Shown here one piece after another: positions 21,620-35,260 of a stretch of 64,000 nucleotides of DNA. The notes under the pieces are model-generated. The model was not told the origin of the DNA. It saw only the letters and a program-made list of their open reading frames with translations, and made no database searches. A program made the translations under genes and the position numbers. Positions within the stretch are counted from its first letter, which is position 1. Each line of letters starts with the position of its first letter. The stretch spans positions 10,300,480-10,364,479 of the forward strand of contig NC_052404.1 of assembly GCF_009389715.1 (NCBI RefSeq). The letters run 5' to 3'. The stretch comes from Phoenix dactylifera (lineage: Eukaryota > Streptophyta > Magnoliopsida > Arecales > Arecaceae).

Positions 21620-22440
21620 TTTGGTCATAATTTTTTTTCCTTTTTGCTGCAACACATGATATATCTACATCTGGTATAAATACTGTTGTCGTTGTAATTC
21701 GGCCTAAGGGCAACCATGGCGGAAGGGAGTCGAGGGGATGCCGGTCAGGACGGAGAAGAAGGCCACATCCAGTGCTTCGGGATGCCTCCAAGAAGACGTC
21801 GGTCGGGACGGAGAAAGGGTGCCACCTCCCTGCGGTCCGGGGTACCTGCACAAAGTCTTCGCTAGGGATTCCGGTGAAGACCCTTCGACGGCTAAGTTAG
21901 CAGAGTTTTTGGAGGGTCCTGTTTTGGGAGCCAGAGTCCCTTGTTTCTCCTGAGAGGAGGAGTGTAGAGAATCCTCTAAAGTACCTTTTTCATGGCCTCT
22001 TTTACATATCTTACCAGAGTGCCCCGGTGGCGGAGGTATAGCCCTTGGCAGGCTGGGTATGACCCCTAGCAGGTGTAGCAGGGTATAGCCCTGGTTAACA
22101 CGTCATAGTGTGGCCATCAAGCAAAGTACAGTACGGTGAGACTGCTGCAGGTGATAACCACGATATATGCTTGGCAAGGTCTGCACGGACCTCTGGTGGA
22201 GGTCGGCTCGGGCCTTCGGTGGACCGAGGTCAGCCTAGCCTTGGCGGGGCCGAGGTCAGCCTGGCTCTTAGCCGGGCCGAGATCAGCTCGGCCTTCGGAG
22301 AGTCCGAGGTCGTCCGATCTTTGGCGGGGCCGAAGTCAGCTTGCTCTCTGGCCGTGGTCAGCTCGCTCTTTGGTCGTGGTCGGCTCACTCGGCGGAGTTT
22401 GGGTGGTTCCATGTCGGAGTAGGACGATAGCTCATCAAAT
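21620..22440. repeat. LTR-like GC-rich retroelement remnant
   Basis: A GC-rich island in AT-rich surroundings contains repeated phrases such as ccggtcaggacggagaagaa / cggtcgggacggagaaaggg and a minisatellite of gaggtcagc units (next entry). This composition is typical of Ty3-gypsy LTRs in large monocot genomes. No TG...CA termini or target duplication were identified, so the class is inference. Confidence 0.4.
22196..22395. repeat. Degenerate 27-bp minisatellite, about 8 units
   Basis: The core gaggtcagc/gaggtcggc recurs at 22,199, 22,226, 22,252, 22,279, 22,306, 22,332, 22,354 and 22,376. Spacings are 26-27 bp for five intervals, then 22 bp for two. Units alternate this core with cggccttcgg/gctctt-type linkers. 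It lies within the LTR-like block. Confidence 0.85.
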
Positions 22441-22868
22441 ACATCTAAAAAATATCAAAATATAGCAAACCTCAGTGCTCTAGGAAACTTTCTCTCTTCA
22501 ACCCAAGTCTTTCATAATGGTCAGTCATAAATAAGGTCATTCAATTTATAGTTTTATTGGCCTCTCCAGATTTAATTTGAAAGATAATATTTTCGCTCAC
22601 CATAATTTGAAAGATAATTCGAAAAAAACCGACTTTGTTGCTAGTTTTCTTTCCTGAAAATGCTGGGATGACAAAAGCTTTTCAAAGTTGATACTAGCGC
22701 GCAACCTGTGGACGAGGATCCCCTTTTAGCGGCGGGGGACATGAACGCTCGAATTCCACACATCCTGCCGAAAAAAAAAACAAAAAACCAAGAAGAGGGC
22801 GTACTTCCGACGACGACGACAACGGCGGCGACCCAGGTTTTGCCTCGATCCGAAAGACCCGAACCGCC

Positions 22869-25800
22869 ATGAACGACCCCTCCTCCTTTTATAATAACGC
22901 CAACACCACCAGCGAAGAACAGGTTAAGACAATCCCAGTCCCGGTGGAGATCGTGAGCGAACAGGAGATGGCCTTTATCGAAGCCGCCCTCGCCTCCACC
23001 CGTCCCCTTCTCTCCTCTACTTCCTCCTCTTCCTCTTTGTCTTCCTCTCCCGCTCGTCTTGCCCTCGTCTCCGCGCTGCCTTCCATCCTCTCCCCTCTCC
23101 GGAGACCCACGGGCTCCTTCCACTCCACCGCCTGCTTCCGCCCCCTGCCGGCGCCCCCCGACATCGAGGATTCCGCGGGATCGTCCCGTCCCAAGTCGCT
23201 CCTCCACCAGTTTCGCTCCAGGAGGGGCCTCACCGTCACCGACATCACCGCCACGGTACGTTCCCTCCTCTGAAGCCCCCAAAGGAAAAATTTTTGGAAC
23301 CTTATCACTCTTCTAATTTGAATTAGGCTTCATGTTCTCTTCTTTTCCTTGGAAGAAGAAATATGTGACCTGAGTGAAGGAATATGGACATCGCTACCTC
23401 CTCTAATTGGTGTTTAGAATCTCCAATTTGCTACATTTTTAGCATTTGAATCTTTGCTCATCCATTTAGATGTACATCAGGCTACACCTTTCTATTGTGC
23501 ACTCGCTCTTTAGAATTAGAAGGGTAACGTTTCCCATACCGTTTAAAGCTTTGCGCGCGATCTCCATTATCTAATTTGGCGATTTTTGATGAGTACCAGG
23601 AATGGTGTGAAAAGCAAATGGAATTTGTCCTACTGCACGGGAAGCCGAGAAGAACTGAAGCTATGAAAGCAGGCTCTGACCGCCATACCCAACTTGAAAA
23701 AGAGGTGAGAAAATAGAGACCAAATAGAATTATAAAACTAGTTTGAGCATGAGACCAGTATGCGGAGCATAAGAAATTGAATACATTGTACAGTCTGTTC
23801 AAGTGCTTGCTAGAAATATGCACTCTCTGTACCTCCTTTATGTTGGTACACATTGTTTATTCCTGATGCTTGATGCTTTTTATGCTAACTATTCTACCTA
23901 TACCTTCATGCGTCATAGTGATGGATCTAACTTGTCAAGTGCTGTTTCTGTGTCCTACTGTATGACTGGTGTCGGTTTTTTTTTTGATACAAATAATCAA
24001 AAACTCTGATTCTTTTTTCTCTCCTCCCCTCTTTCTTTTCCTTATTATATTTCTTCCCTTTAAACTTGTGGGTTATGTTGGAAAACATGACTGACACATT
24101 AAGTTGGAGAGCAGGTTGGAGAAAAGGTAGAAGTTCAGATCAAGTCTGTTGAAGACTCATGGGCGGTGAAGTTCATGAATTTTATTGTTGGAGCAAACCA
24201 GTTAATGTTTGAAGGTTTAACTCGTGAGCTTCCAGTGTGAGTCTATTTCCTTTTCTTCATAAGTAACTTAACAGTGGACTTCGGATGCATCTGATGCGGC
24301 CTATCTCAGGTTATGGTTAATTGCATCAGATGTTTTCTTCCGTTTTATGTTTCTGCTCTTAGTTTTTTGATAGCTGTTACTGCACTGATACTTGATTAAT
24401 CTATTCTTTTTTTGCTGAGTAAACACAATTTAGAATATGTATTTTGATTTTGGTTATACAGCTGTATCACTATCTCATGAGTTGAATCTTTCTCCCCTCA
24501 TATACTTATTGTCCAAAAATGTCGATTCATTTTTTTCTTAAATGGAAATGATTTATGCTTTCTACCACTATTTCTGTCTTGCCGCATATTCATAATAATT
24601 GCCACTCTATTTATGCTTTCTGATTCCATTTAATCCTAATGGATCTCCAGTGCTTCATAGAACCATGTATTGTGCAGTGTGTCAGGAAATATTTAGGATG
24701 TTTTATACATATTTGAATGAACTGAATGTGGTGCAATGGCTTTATAGCTTTTACTAATGAGACTTGAAGAAAGGCTACTGAAGGTAATGATATAGCATGT
24801 TACCGTACAGATAACTTTCTGGACATATATTGGGTAAATGTGCACAAAAGGAGCTCAACCAATATTGGATGTTAGGTGGTTGCGTTCTAAAAGCAGGACA
24901 GGGACAGTCAACCAGTCAATTGAGACTTATGATTATCATCTACGGAAAGAATGTAGATCGAGAACCAATGTGGTAATAATAATGTGATTATGTTTGATAA
25001 AGGCAAAAGTTGGTGCCATGGCTTGGAAATGCATGAATTTAAGAAGGGTGTGTTCCTTAGCAAGTCTCACGATGACTATTTTTTTTCCAAACTTTTGTGG
25101 TATATCATAATCTTATTATGCTGTGTGGATTCACTATATTTTAGCATCATTGAGAGACTTTTGAAATTTTAACATAATTGAGAGACTTCAGAGTGAAAAT
25201 GTTTCATCATTACCCACTTACACGATATGAGCATTACCTTCTCATCTTCGTAATACTTCCTATGTTGTTTATCAACTTAAAAGCATTCTTGATGAATGAC
25301 ATTAATATTTTTGTCAGTATAGGAGTTGTCGAGGGTGTATGGATGATTGGAGTGGTTGATGAAATCCGAATGCCCGTAAATGAAGCTACTCTAAACCCCA
25401 TTTTGGTAGACACAAAAACACGCTATAAAGCTACACTTCCTTCAGAAGCACAAAAGAGGAATGCAAGGTATGCTCCTTTTCCATTTCTCCTTGTCACTGT
25501 TATCTGTTTGGAAAATGTTATTATTTATCTTTTGTGCAATTTCTAATCAATGTTATTAAGGGCATGCTAAATTTTTATGTTCTCCTGAACACAAGATTTC
25601 TACCAATGTATAAACCCTTGATAGTTAGGTAGTCAAGGCATTACCAGGTACCACTTAAAAGATTTCAACAGATGAATCTCTTGCTTGGTCTTATTCTGTT
25701 TTCAGGTTATTCATTTGGATCGTGTGTAGTGCGAACAATAAGGTTCTGTTGCACATAGCTAAGGATCAAGGTGAAACATGACCGAGGTTCTTATGAGGGT

Positions 25801-27890
25801 TTATAGGGTTATAGAATTTCAATTAAGAAGAGCCTTACGTGGCCTAAGCTCATTGTCAACCCTGTTTTTTTTCATACTGATGCGAGGCCTACAGAGAAAG
25901 GCCAATATGAGATTCAAAATCGTATCACCTTACGTCTTCTCTGGTGCCTTTTGGACTCTTGCATTGTAGGGAACAAAGAAATGTCCTGCAAGCATCTTAT
26001 CCTAGATCATGAACGTTGTTGCATTATGTTGTTCAAAAAACCTAGTATTTTTTAGATATGGCTCTCAGTCTGTCACTTCTGGTGTTTGACATCCTCTTTG
26101 AACTTAATAAGTCATGTTTATTTTTGTGATTTTTCTAGATTCGGCTTTTTACATCATTGTTCTTGTATTTTTTTGAATCTATCCACTAATTTTATTTTTG
26201 TTAGTCAAGCAAAGAAAAGGAAAATGAATATCAGTTGCTTAATGGTTTAAGAATAGGCCAAGAGTTCTAATTTTGCTTGCATTCATGCTGTAAACTTTTG
26301 TTGAGCTTATATTCTTGTTTACTTACCATGGTTGTTAATCAGTTAACTTGTCATGTTTTAAATTTGTAAATTTGGCACAACTTTCCATTTAATTTTTCAG
26401 CCCTTTTTGTCACTAGAAATTCATATTTATACCATTTTGTAATTTCAAAGAAATATCATATGATGTCCCTGTTTCTGACATATGCCTTCATTTAGAGCCT
26501 GCTAGCAAACTCGCAAATATGTGGTTTAGTGATGTTTGAGCCAGCAATTGGATAGTTTGGAAAGGTAATCCTTTCCCTTTTGTAGGACTAGTTATTATGT
26601 CAAGTAAAGCTGCTTTTTATTTGCTTACCTAAAATGGTGCCAATAAATAGAACAGCTTTAGTGTTAAGGATCTCCATACAACATTATTTTGTTCAGGATT
26701 TCTGTGCAACACTATTTCATTATTGAATCATTTATGTTTAATATTTTTTTAGTGAAATGACATGTCAATTTGCTTGTAGAAGCAGCATGCGGATCTAGTC
26801 TTTATAGGGATATTTTGTTTATGCTTGCAGGCTTCAGTTGATGTGCTATAAGTATCTATGGGACAATTTGGTTGCCGATACATTTCCTACTGATCATTTC
26901 TTCAACCATTTTAACTTGAATCCCCTATACACATTATCTGGGGAAGTTAAAGAGTACATTGCTTCATTAGGCTTTCATGCAAAGGTAACATATTTCTTTC
27001 TATATACTTAATTTTGGGTTCCTTTTTACGTGAGTACTGATTTGAATGAACAAACATTTTTTTATATAAATTTCTTGGCTGTCTTTGTGTGCGCATAGTC
27101 AATACTGCGCATGCATTAGGCTAATTTGAATATGCATTTTGCTCATTAATATTAATCAGTGATTGGCTATATACTTCATAAAGTATGGGATGCTTGTGAA
27201 ACGTGGGTTTTAATTCCTCAGAAGCTGTCCTTTTATATCCTGTCGTGTGACTTGAAGCAATAAGCAGAATTTTGCACATGCATACAATGGAATGAAGAAT
27301 GCTTAGCCTATTCAAGTAAATAAACACCTTGCCAGCAAAGAAAGAAAAGAAAAGAAAAGAGAAAGTCTTCTGTGAATGTTTTTCTGCAAAATTCTCATCC
27401 ACAGTCTTCTTTGCATCTGTTAAACTTGAATGTAAACGAACTCTGTTGTAAACATTCTATATTCTGGATGTGCAGACACTTGAAGATGTGTTTACATATT
27501 TTCGAGACGCCTGTTGTTTGCTCTCTCCATCTCAGGGGCAGCTCCTCTTGAGGTAATTATGACTTCATAAATTCAGAAGTAATTTCATGCTGCAAATTTT
27601 TGAAAGCATATACCAAGTGTTTATGTTCGATTACACGGTGACAAATTTCACATCTCGCTTCCCCCCCTTGATCCAGATATGAATTGCAGTCAGATCATTC
27701 GTTGCTTGAGGAATATCATTTTTCTTATGATGCTCTGTGGTTTAAGATTCAGGTCCAAGAGTGCCTCAAGTTCTGGTTGGGAGAGCGAGATGCTAATTAT
27801 GTCTCGCAGGATGAGAGGTGGAAATGTCAGTTCTGTGCATTCACTGCCAAGTGTCCTCTGACAGCTACATCTAATAAAAGAGCAGAATAA
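22869..27890 (+). CDS. EXO5: Exonuclease V (EXO5/DEM1 family)
   Basis: The seven exons are 22,869-23,255; 23,600-23,704; 24,115-24,236; 25,318-25,467; 26,831-26,984; 27,476-27,552; and 27,677-27,890. They join in frame to 402 residues, near the family's usual size. EXO5 is a single-strand DNA exonuclease of the RecB-like PD-(D/E)XK fold with an iron-sulphur cluster; yeast Dem1 acts in mitochondria and the human protein in nuclear repair. Visible here are [13 protein letters not shown] (D219), then VDTKTR (D236, K238) as the catalytic D-(x)K pair. Also present are the four expected cluster cysteines: C132, and C382, C385 and C391 in [11 protein letters not shown]. All splice sites are GT-AG. 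Exon 1 is serine-rich, GC-rich and poorly structured, and may hold an organelle-targeting signal. The start is the first ATG in the GC-rich exon. Introns 3 and 4 exceed 1 kb. Confidence 0.93.
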
Positions 27891-30165
27891 AAAGGAAAGC
27901 TGGCTCCCCGGCTTCGGAACTCTCTTTACTCTCTTTGTACGGAATTTAAATATGTAACCGTGTATACCTCTGTTCTGGCTCTCTGCTATTAAAAGGAAGC
28001 AAGCTTGAAGCATGGCTGCTGTTAAATCTGTAGAACCGCTATCAACTAGCAGCTGTTCTGAAGTAGAGAAAGTTCAAGCCCTTCTGGTTGCAGGTTGGTG
28101 CAAAGTGACATTACCGGCAAGAGACTAAATAACAAAGATTGGTCCTCACAGGGCTATAAGAAAATTGGGCTGCAATCATTTCCAATCCAAGGATTAATTA
28201 TTGTATCAGGGTACCATGGCTTTCTTGCATTCTCTGATTGAAAGGTGGATCTGCGGGTTGCTTAAGTAATGGGCTTTGTCAAATTTGATGAGTCAAAAGT
28301 GCAATCAATGTTGAGACCACCCTAACAGATGTTGGATTTTTTTGTTATTATTTTTATTCAATGTCATTCTTTACAAGAAAAGAAAACGTACGGTAAAATT
28401 CTTGACTATCTTTTCTGGGAAATAAAATTCTTGACTATCTTATACCTGGTACTCTTACTGCAGGGAAATGCAACTAAAATTTCTGTGTTCTCGATTCTCA
28501 TATTCAGCAATTCTGCATGAAGTTGTATTTTGTAAACCCACTTGTCTGTATTGTTCTGATGAATCATAAAGTTAGTAGGAAGGGTGAATTTGCTCTGACA
28601 GCATTGATCTTTAACATTTTCTTCAAACATTATATTAGTACCAGACTTTTGGATTGCGCTATCATTGACCTTCGGCTTTTGGGCTTATGCAACTATTTGT
28701 CACCTCGATCCATGAATCAACATGAGATATCAAGTCAATATCGCTAATTTCCAATAATGAAGGTCCAAGGTTCAGACTCAAAAAGCATATACAATAGCAC
28801 CATCGAAATTGGTTTACATTAAGCTGCCTGGCATGTCCTTGTCATATACCTTTGGCAAATTTTCACATATTATTTAAAGATATCATAAAGATCAAGTGCA
28901 TGTTTAGGCACTTTAATCTGAATAACCGAAAAAAACCAAAAGGTGGGGGGGGGGGGTATCGACTGGTGCAATGGAGATGAAATATTTACAGGGATAAGGT
29001 TTTGTAATTTTATGTCATCTAGAAATTGCACTTTAGGCAAAGCATTAATGACTTGATGTCAGGGAGCTCATTGCTCTAGTACCGATGAATCATGTTCTTA
29101 TCATGCAGTTCGCTGCTCTGTTGTATAACATGCTTTCTCCAATTCCAAACCTTCTCTGCTTTATTGAAACAAAACACCTTTGCTCGGATTTCTGGATCAC
29201 CCTACTCCCTACATCATCCATCATATCCATAGAGGTTCTGCATCAGTTTCATTTTCACCTTCTGAACAAGTATTGTATTCAAAAGAGAGGCGAGCTTTGC
29301 AAATCATCATGTAATCTCCCCCCAAACAAATGAAGAATCTTTCTGATGACAACACGAGCAGAAAGAAGCTGGAGCTAATGAGAATAAGAAAGACGGAAAT
29401 ATATTATTCTCGTTCCAAAGAGTCCATCAGTTAGTCTCTTTTGCCGATAAACAAAAGTTTCACAACTAGTTTGGAGCTCGTTCGAGGAATAAGCAAGCCA
29501 TGCTCTATCTTAGTTCCCGGAGTCCTAATATCAATTCATCCGGACAGAAACTTGGAGTTAAGGAAAACCCAGAAGTACAGGAGAAATCTTGCTACAGAGA
29601 CCAACCACGTCTTCGTGCATCTGATCTTCATTTAGGCTACTCGGCCGCCGTCACTACAATATAATAATAACTCGCAGCTTAAATTCCTGCCAGTCTGAGA
29701 CTTCAAACAGACCTAATCATCATAATGCCAGAGCATTTGACATGGTTTGAATGCCCTTAGATCATTATAGATATCTATGGTAGCTTCACTGCAGCTACCA
29801 AACATAGTGTTGATAAACCAGTCTCCTACAGTGTCATTACCAAATACGAAGGTGAAACCATAATGAACAAGCATTTATCTTACAATCAACACCCAATAGC
29901 AGGAAAGGTCGGGTCGCAGGATCCAGCACCCTATGGTAGAACTTAAACCAAATTCCTGTTTATCCCCGGACAGCAATTAATACAGAGGGAATGAAACAAA
30001 AGGCAGAAAAAAAAAATCATACAACAAAGCAATCCCTATAAGCTATCGTGTTGTCCATAAACAATTCAATAAAAATAAATCACATTAGGAAAATGAATTG
30101 GCCGTAATAATAAGGTCCTCCATTGAGGCTTTTCTCATCTCTCTGACTTCTTAAGTTTGACCAGG
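27891..30165. other. EXO5 3' region and intergenic spacer
   Basis: The 3' untranslated region of EXO5 probably occupies the first few hundred bases. A 38-codon ORF at 28,012 (MAAVKSVEPLSTSSCSEVEK...) lies there and is not supported as a gene. A run of G lies at about 28,944-28,956. The stretch near 30,165 is the likely 3' untranslated region of the IQD gene. Nothing else was recognised. Confidence 0.4.
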
Positions 30166-33100
30166 TTAACTGGTTTCACCATCGCCAGTATTGTTGTCTG
30201 AATGGATTTGTATATCCTTAATGGATGCAATGTCCGCCTTGGGAGGGCCTGAATGCCGCCTCACCCTTGCTGGAGATGTCACGCTATTCTTGTCTCCCAC
30301 TGGAAAAGACAACCTCTTCTTCACAGAGCCCGCAGACCCTTTATCTGAAGTCTCAATTTTACCATTCAATGGACTCTGAAAGCGGGACTTAGCCCTTGCT
30401 GATTCTGTGGGCACCATGTAGCTAGGAATGGCTGGAGAGCTTGCTAGGCTCTCATCGTCCCTAATGGATGACCCTCCTAAGCTGTGCCTCCTGGGGCGCT
30501 CCGACTGTATGCTGGTTACACTCCTCAAGTCATCCTCTGACAGGCCCCAGCCAGTTTTTGGGCTTGCTGATTTTATCTTTCCCGCAACCAGCGATGCCCT
30601 CGAGTTAGGTGTCGATGGAAACTGGCGGCTGGCAGGGCGGCTTAATTTCTCAGTGGTGTGTGAGGGCCTATCTAGATTACTGTCATGCCGAGCATAAGCT
30701 TTCATTATCTCCCCTCCACCAACACTGTGACTGGTGCTCTTAACAGAGGCACGATCAATGCTGAGCTCTCTATCTGTTGTGCTCCGACTCTCCCATGGCC
30801 TTGATGCCATCCAGCGCTCCAACCAGCTCCAACCCCAGTGTGGGTTGTTCGGATCCATAAACATTGGGTTCCCTGACCTCGAAGAGTTTTTCCACTGTTG
30901 GACGATTGAAGAGTTTAAAACACTTTTGAATACCATGCATGCTCATTTGATAAAAAGAACAGAATCGAAGACTGGCTCAGTTCGAGTAATAAGTTGATGC
31001 TCTTGCATGGAGAAATTGGAGTAGTATTAGATCATGTGATAGTGAAACGTGCTGAATACCTGATGAGAAAATGCATAAGCCAATGCTCTCTCTCTTCGTA
31101 TTGCAGCCTCTTGCTTGCTCAGAAGACTTGCTTCAATTTGCTGCTTGGATTGCATACTGTCGTCCCACTCCTCTTCCGTCTGCTATCAAAACAAAGATCA
31201 GTGGGCTGAAGATGGCTACACTGCTTAACCATAAGCGCAATAAACCACAAAAGACAAAACAGACCCTGATGGACCAACAATTAAATACTTGATTGCTTTA
31301 CCAATGACAGAACTGCACATAATGAGGCAAATGCCACCTATTCAAGAATGAACCAGAAACCACAGCATAGTTTCCAGTAGTTGTGGTTAAATTGAAATGG
31401 AATCAAATCCCATCAATATAAATCTTGATTGCAGTCATGTTAGTTCTTCAGTTTCAGAAACAAATATGCACCTATCCTGTTTCCCTGGACACAAATTGCT
31501 AACACTCCCAATGCTCAGATGGCACAACACACAACAGTTTTAGTTTTCAACGAGTTATATTTTAAATATTGTTAATGAAAAGCTATGCATGGAATAGGGT
31601 GTACAATTAAATCCAGAGGGTATCAGTTTCAATTGTAATACATAATCTATGTGCACTGTCTAGATGTGCCTCTTCCTGTTATTTGTTTGTATAGATAAAA
31701 TCAAATGCATCAAATATATCCCTGCCTGCATGTGATTTGAAATAACATCATTTCATACAAATATAGATGCATGAAATAGATGTCAATTTTTGCATACATC
31801 AATATCCACATCAGATTTATATGATGAAGGAATGCATCCATCGACACCTCCTTACATACGCTCATACACGAACAGGTGCATGCGTGCTCCATTACATCCA
31901 TCACATGTGCATGCCTGTATCTGTTAGCATACATATGCAGGACTGAATCTAGAACTAGACACTTGTTGGCTGTTGCACTAATGCATATACATACCTACAA
32001 AGGGAGCATCAATGTATCCATCCATGCATGCACAAAGATATAGAACACTCAGGTGCAATGCAGATGCAAAATTCATCCAAGTCATGCTTGCATGCATATA
32101 TTACATCCACGCACTCTCATGAATTACCCTGTTCATCCATGCATGCTTGCGTGCACTCAAACACATACAGTACAAGCATGCGTGCCTTAATTAACTAACA
32201 TTTGAATAAAGGCACATGTAAAGCTGTTGACCAATATGCTTGCAGAGAATGTGAACGTCCCATCTACACAGCATATTTATAGATATTTATTGAAACCTTC
32301 CATATTTTTTTATGCAACTTGACATCACATGGTGAGGCAGCCTGGTTCCAAGAAGATTGTTAAAAAAAAATGATCATAAAAGAACTTCAGATCTTTCAGA
32401 TCAAATGGCATTCCCCCCTCCACTTGTAAAGTCCCTGCCTGATGCTTCCGGTACTTCCTACGAAACATTATAATTTAAGGGCTTGCCTGCGCTGTTTAAC
32501 ACAAATTTCCCATTCTCTAGAAAAATACCGGTAAAAAATCTAAGTAAAAAGAAAAGGCAATGCTTTTAGTTCTGGAAACATAAAATAAAAGTGAGAAAGG
32601 GTGTTAAGACACAAAGTGCATGTATGGTACAGGCAACTGGAACCATAAAATACAGAAAGTCAACAAATTTCCATTTTTAGGCAGGATAGCTGCAACTTTT
32701 AGAATTCCAATTTCAGTTGAAAAGAAATCAGAAAGCAAGTAAAGTTACTGTAATGTACATTATTTCAACTTCTTATGCTGGTAAATTAAAACAATGGTTT
32801 AAATTGCAAATAAGGATTTAGAGAGATGAACTATCATGGATAGGGTAAATCTTGTTGCTCACAATAAGCTTGCAAAGTTATCTTACTCAGAAAGTTGTAT
32901 TTATAAAAGCATATTTCTCTATTTTTCCTGCAAATCCATATGTGTGCCTCTACGTTCTGATATCAAGCGATGTCCTACAAGACATTATTCATTTTACTAG
33001 AGTCTCATTTATGGTAATTTGTTAAACATTACTCTCACTTAAAACTTTTATTCCAAACCCTGGTATGTTATAATGACAAAAAACAGAAATGAGCACGACA

Positions 33101-35001
33101 ATAATAAACTGGAGCATGATCTGGGTTTCTGCTTGTTTGTGTCAAGAAAGAGGGAAAAGCAGAAATACAGACCAAATTTAAATGTAATAAATGAAATGCT
33201 AGGTAGATGTATGTACCCTCAAATTCCCAAGCTCTATCTCGCGTTTAAGCAGCAGCTGCCGCTGAAGGGCCTGGTTTTCCTCTTGCATCCTGATTCTCCT
33301 AGAACAGATTTGTGATTGAACTCTTGCCAGTGTCTGCATGCAACGTAATGTAGTTGTGGCTTGACGCTTGACAGAATTTTCATGAATCAGGGACTTCAAC
33401 CTAACCAGTCCTCTCAGGGCTCGCAGTGCTCTTCTTGCCTGATATAATGTTGAAAGAATTAAAAAGTTTGCAAGCATATATGAGATTCAAAAACTCAATA
33501 TTCTATGAAGAAGTAAACTGTCGACAATAAATTTAACAAAACATAGGGTCCAATATGTGCCTAGTAGATTTCATGTTGGTATTAAATATACTGTTTAATT
33601 GTAAAAAAAAATAACTATCAATTATACTACCATGAAGCCATGATAAGTGTTTTGAAATTTGGTTTCATACAGCTTGTGTTGGAAGTAAACAAATTCCATC
33701 TTTTTTCTACGAATATGTCATAGTCCAAGTAACTTTAACTGGACATAGGTGGAAACTTGGAATTGGGAGCAGGAGTCAGAAAATGGCATACCAAGGCTAA
33801 AAAATGTTTGTATAGGATGTAATAAAGAGCATATGTAATGCACTTTTAAGGAAGTTTTATTATTTTCTATAAATGAATTTAACAGCAATGTTGCTCAAAG
33901 TTATTGATCTAGAAAGTGACAAAATAATGAAACAAAAAAATATTAAGCAAAAACTGAATATCCTTTTTAACAACAAGCAAGTCTGGCACTTGACTCCATC
34001 TTACTATACTGTGTTCACCAAGTTATCAACAACCAAAGCTTGCCATAAATTCATAGAATACAATAACTCTCCTATAAAACAGCAAACTGTTTGACTAGCA
34101 ATCTTCTGCCACAAAAACTGATTTAACTAAAAATTGAAGTTTCCAGAAACTTGTATAAAAGAAAGGTCTTCTTTATTATCTTCTGCAACCACTGAGAAAA
34201 ACCACATTGAAAGGTTTCATATTAAAAAGTCCATTCCTCAGATATGATACTAGACGATGTCTAAGGTTAAAATTGTACATTTTCAACCATCATAATAGCA
34301 GTAGGCCTTCCTTTTCTAATCTTTAAATGGAAAAGGGAAAAAGAGAAGTTGAAGGCAAGATAAATTCTCAAACCCCTATGCTGGTTTAGAGAGATAATAT
34401 CCTCTAAAGTTACCACAATCATAGTTTTAACATGCATTGCTCTTTAATCATAATCACAGTTTAATATCACAAATTGATGCCTTTATCTGCAAGAATGCGA
34501 AGCGAGAAATAAAAAAGAAGCTATCCGAAACAATAAGACGGTTTGAGCATTTGGGTTCATATACCAGGTACCCTCGGAAGGCAGTCTGAATCTTGATTGC
34601 CGCAACTTCTTCCCTGGATTTTCCTGAGAACCTCGTCGCTGTTGTAAGGCGAACAACCTCTGCAGCAGCCTCCGCTGAGGCGACAGTGGCCCGCGCCCCA
34701 GAGTGGGCATGATTATTCTGCTCGTTCTCGGCCTCAGCTAATTTAACCTCCTCGTTCAGAGGCAGAGATGGAGGAGGAGGAGGAGGAGCTGGGACTGGAT
34801 CAGCATTCCCATATCCCGATTTCTTCTTCGATTTCTGAGAATTTGGCAGAAAAGATGATATGTTGATCAGAGCCACTTAGAAATCACAAATTGGGGAAGC
34901 ATAGGAATGGGAGAAAGATCCAAAACCTCGCTCTTCTTTTCCCTTGATTCGGGGCTGAAAACCTTCTTGATAGTACCAAACCACTTTGCCTTCCTCCCCA
35001 T
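30166..35001 (-). CDS. IQ67-domain (IQD) calmodulin-binding protein
   Basis: The five exons are 34,927-35,001; 34,565-34,834; 33,217-33,438; 31,060-31,179; and 30,166-30,894, giving 471 residues. IQD proteins are plant scaffolds that bind calmodulin and associate with microtubules, membranes or the nucleus. The start MGRKAKWFGTIKKVFSPESR is typical. The IQ67 domain reads IKIQTAFRGYLARRALRALR, then TLRCMQTLARVQSQICSRRI. The family's conserved phase-0 intron lies after RGYL (residue 115). The exon 4 product is a RERALAYAFSHQ-type helix. Exon 5 opens WKNSS, has a tryptophan-rich WGWSWLERWMASRPWE block, and ends in a Ser/Pro/Arg-rich tail with the DUF4005-type SPAIPSYMVPTESARAKSR (about 382-400). 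Exon 4 could start three bases earlier (one extra Gln). A proline run lies at about 40-48. The exact family member was not assigned. Confidence 0.94.
31695..32190. repeat. CATGCATG/CATCCA-rich low-complexity tract in IQD intron 3
   Basis: This intron segment is crowded with alternating purine-pyrimidine words. CATGCATG occurs at 32,023-32,030 and 32,138-32,145, and CATGCAT at 32,091-32,097, along with many atccatc, gcatac and tgcatg variants. It looks like a degenerate tandem array without a fixed period. Confidence 0.6.
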
Positions 35002-35210
35002 TCCTTCTTTCGTTCCCTTCTCTTTATGTCATCACTCTGCTCCGATCATGTAATCAACGAAACATCAAGTAAATAAGACCATAAATGCTACATCATCGAA
35101 TCAAATTAAAAGCTTAAAAAAAAGGGGATCTCCCGAGAGTCGAAAAACGCCAGATCTCGAGTTTAAAATCGAATCTTGATCCACCGAGTCAGCGGGACCA
35201 AGAGTACCAT

Positions 35211-35260
35211 AAAGATTCGATCTTTTTTTTTTTTTTTGGTGAAAAAGATTCGATCTTTTT
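35211..35260. repeat. 17-bp direct repeats around a 16-bp T-tract insertion
   Basis: The word aaagattcgatcttttt occurs at 35,211-35,227 and again at 35,244-35,260, separated by ten T bases and ggtgaa. It reads as a target-site duplication around an insertion that is almost only a poly-A tail, in the leader intron of the IQD gene. Confidence 0.7.

Noticed and set aside
22641-23308. Long minus-strand ORFs opposite EXO5 exon 1
   Set aside because: They result from the GC-rich composition of the first exon; the plus strand has the spliced, recognisable gene.
28012-28128. 38-codon ORF downstream of EXO5 (MAAVKSVEPLST...)
   Set aside because: It lies in the likely EXO5 3' untranslated region, with no splice partners and no recognised family.
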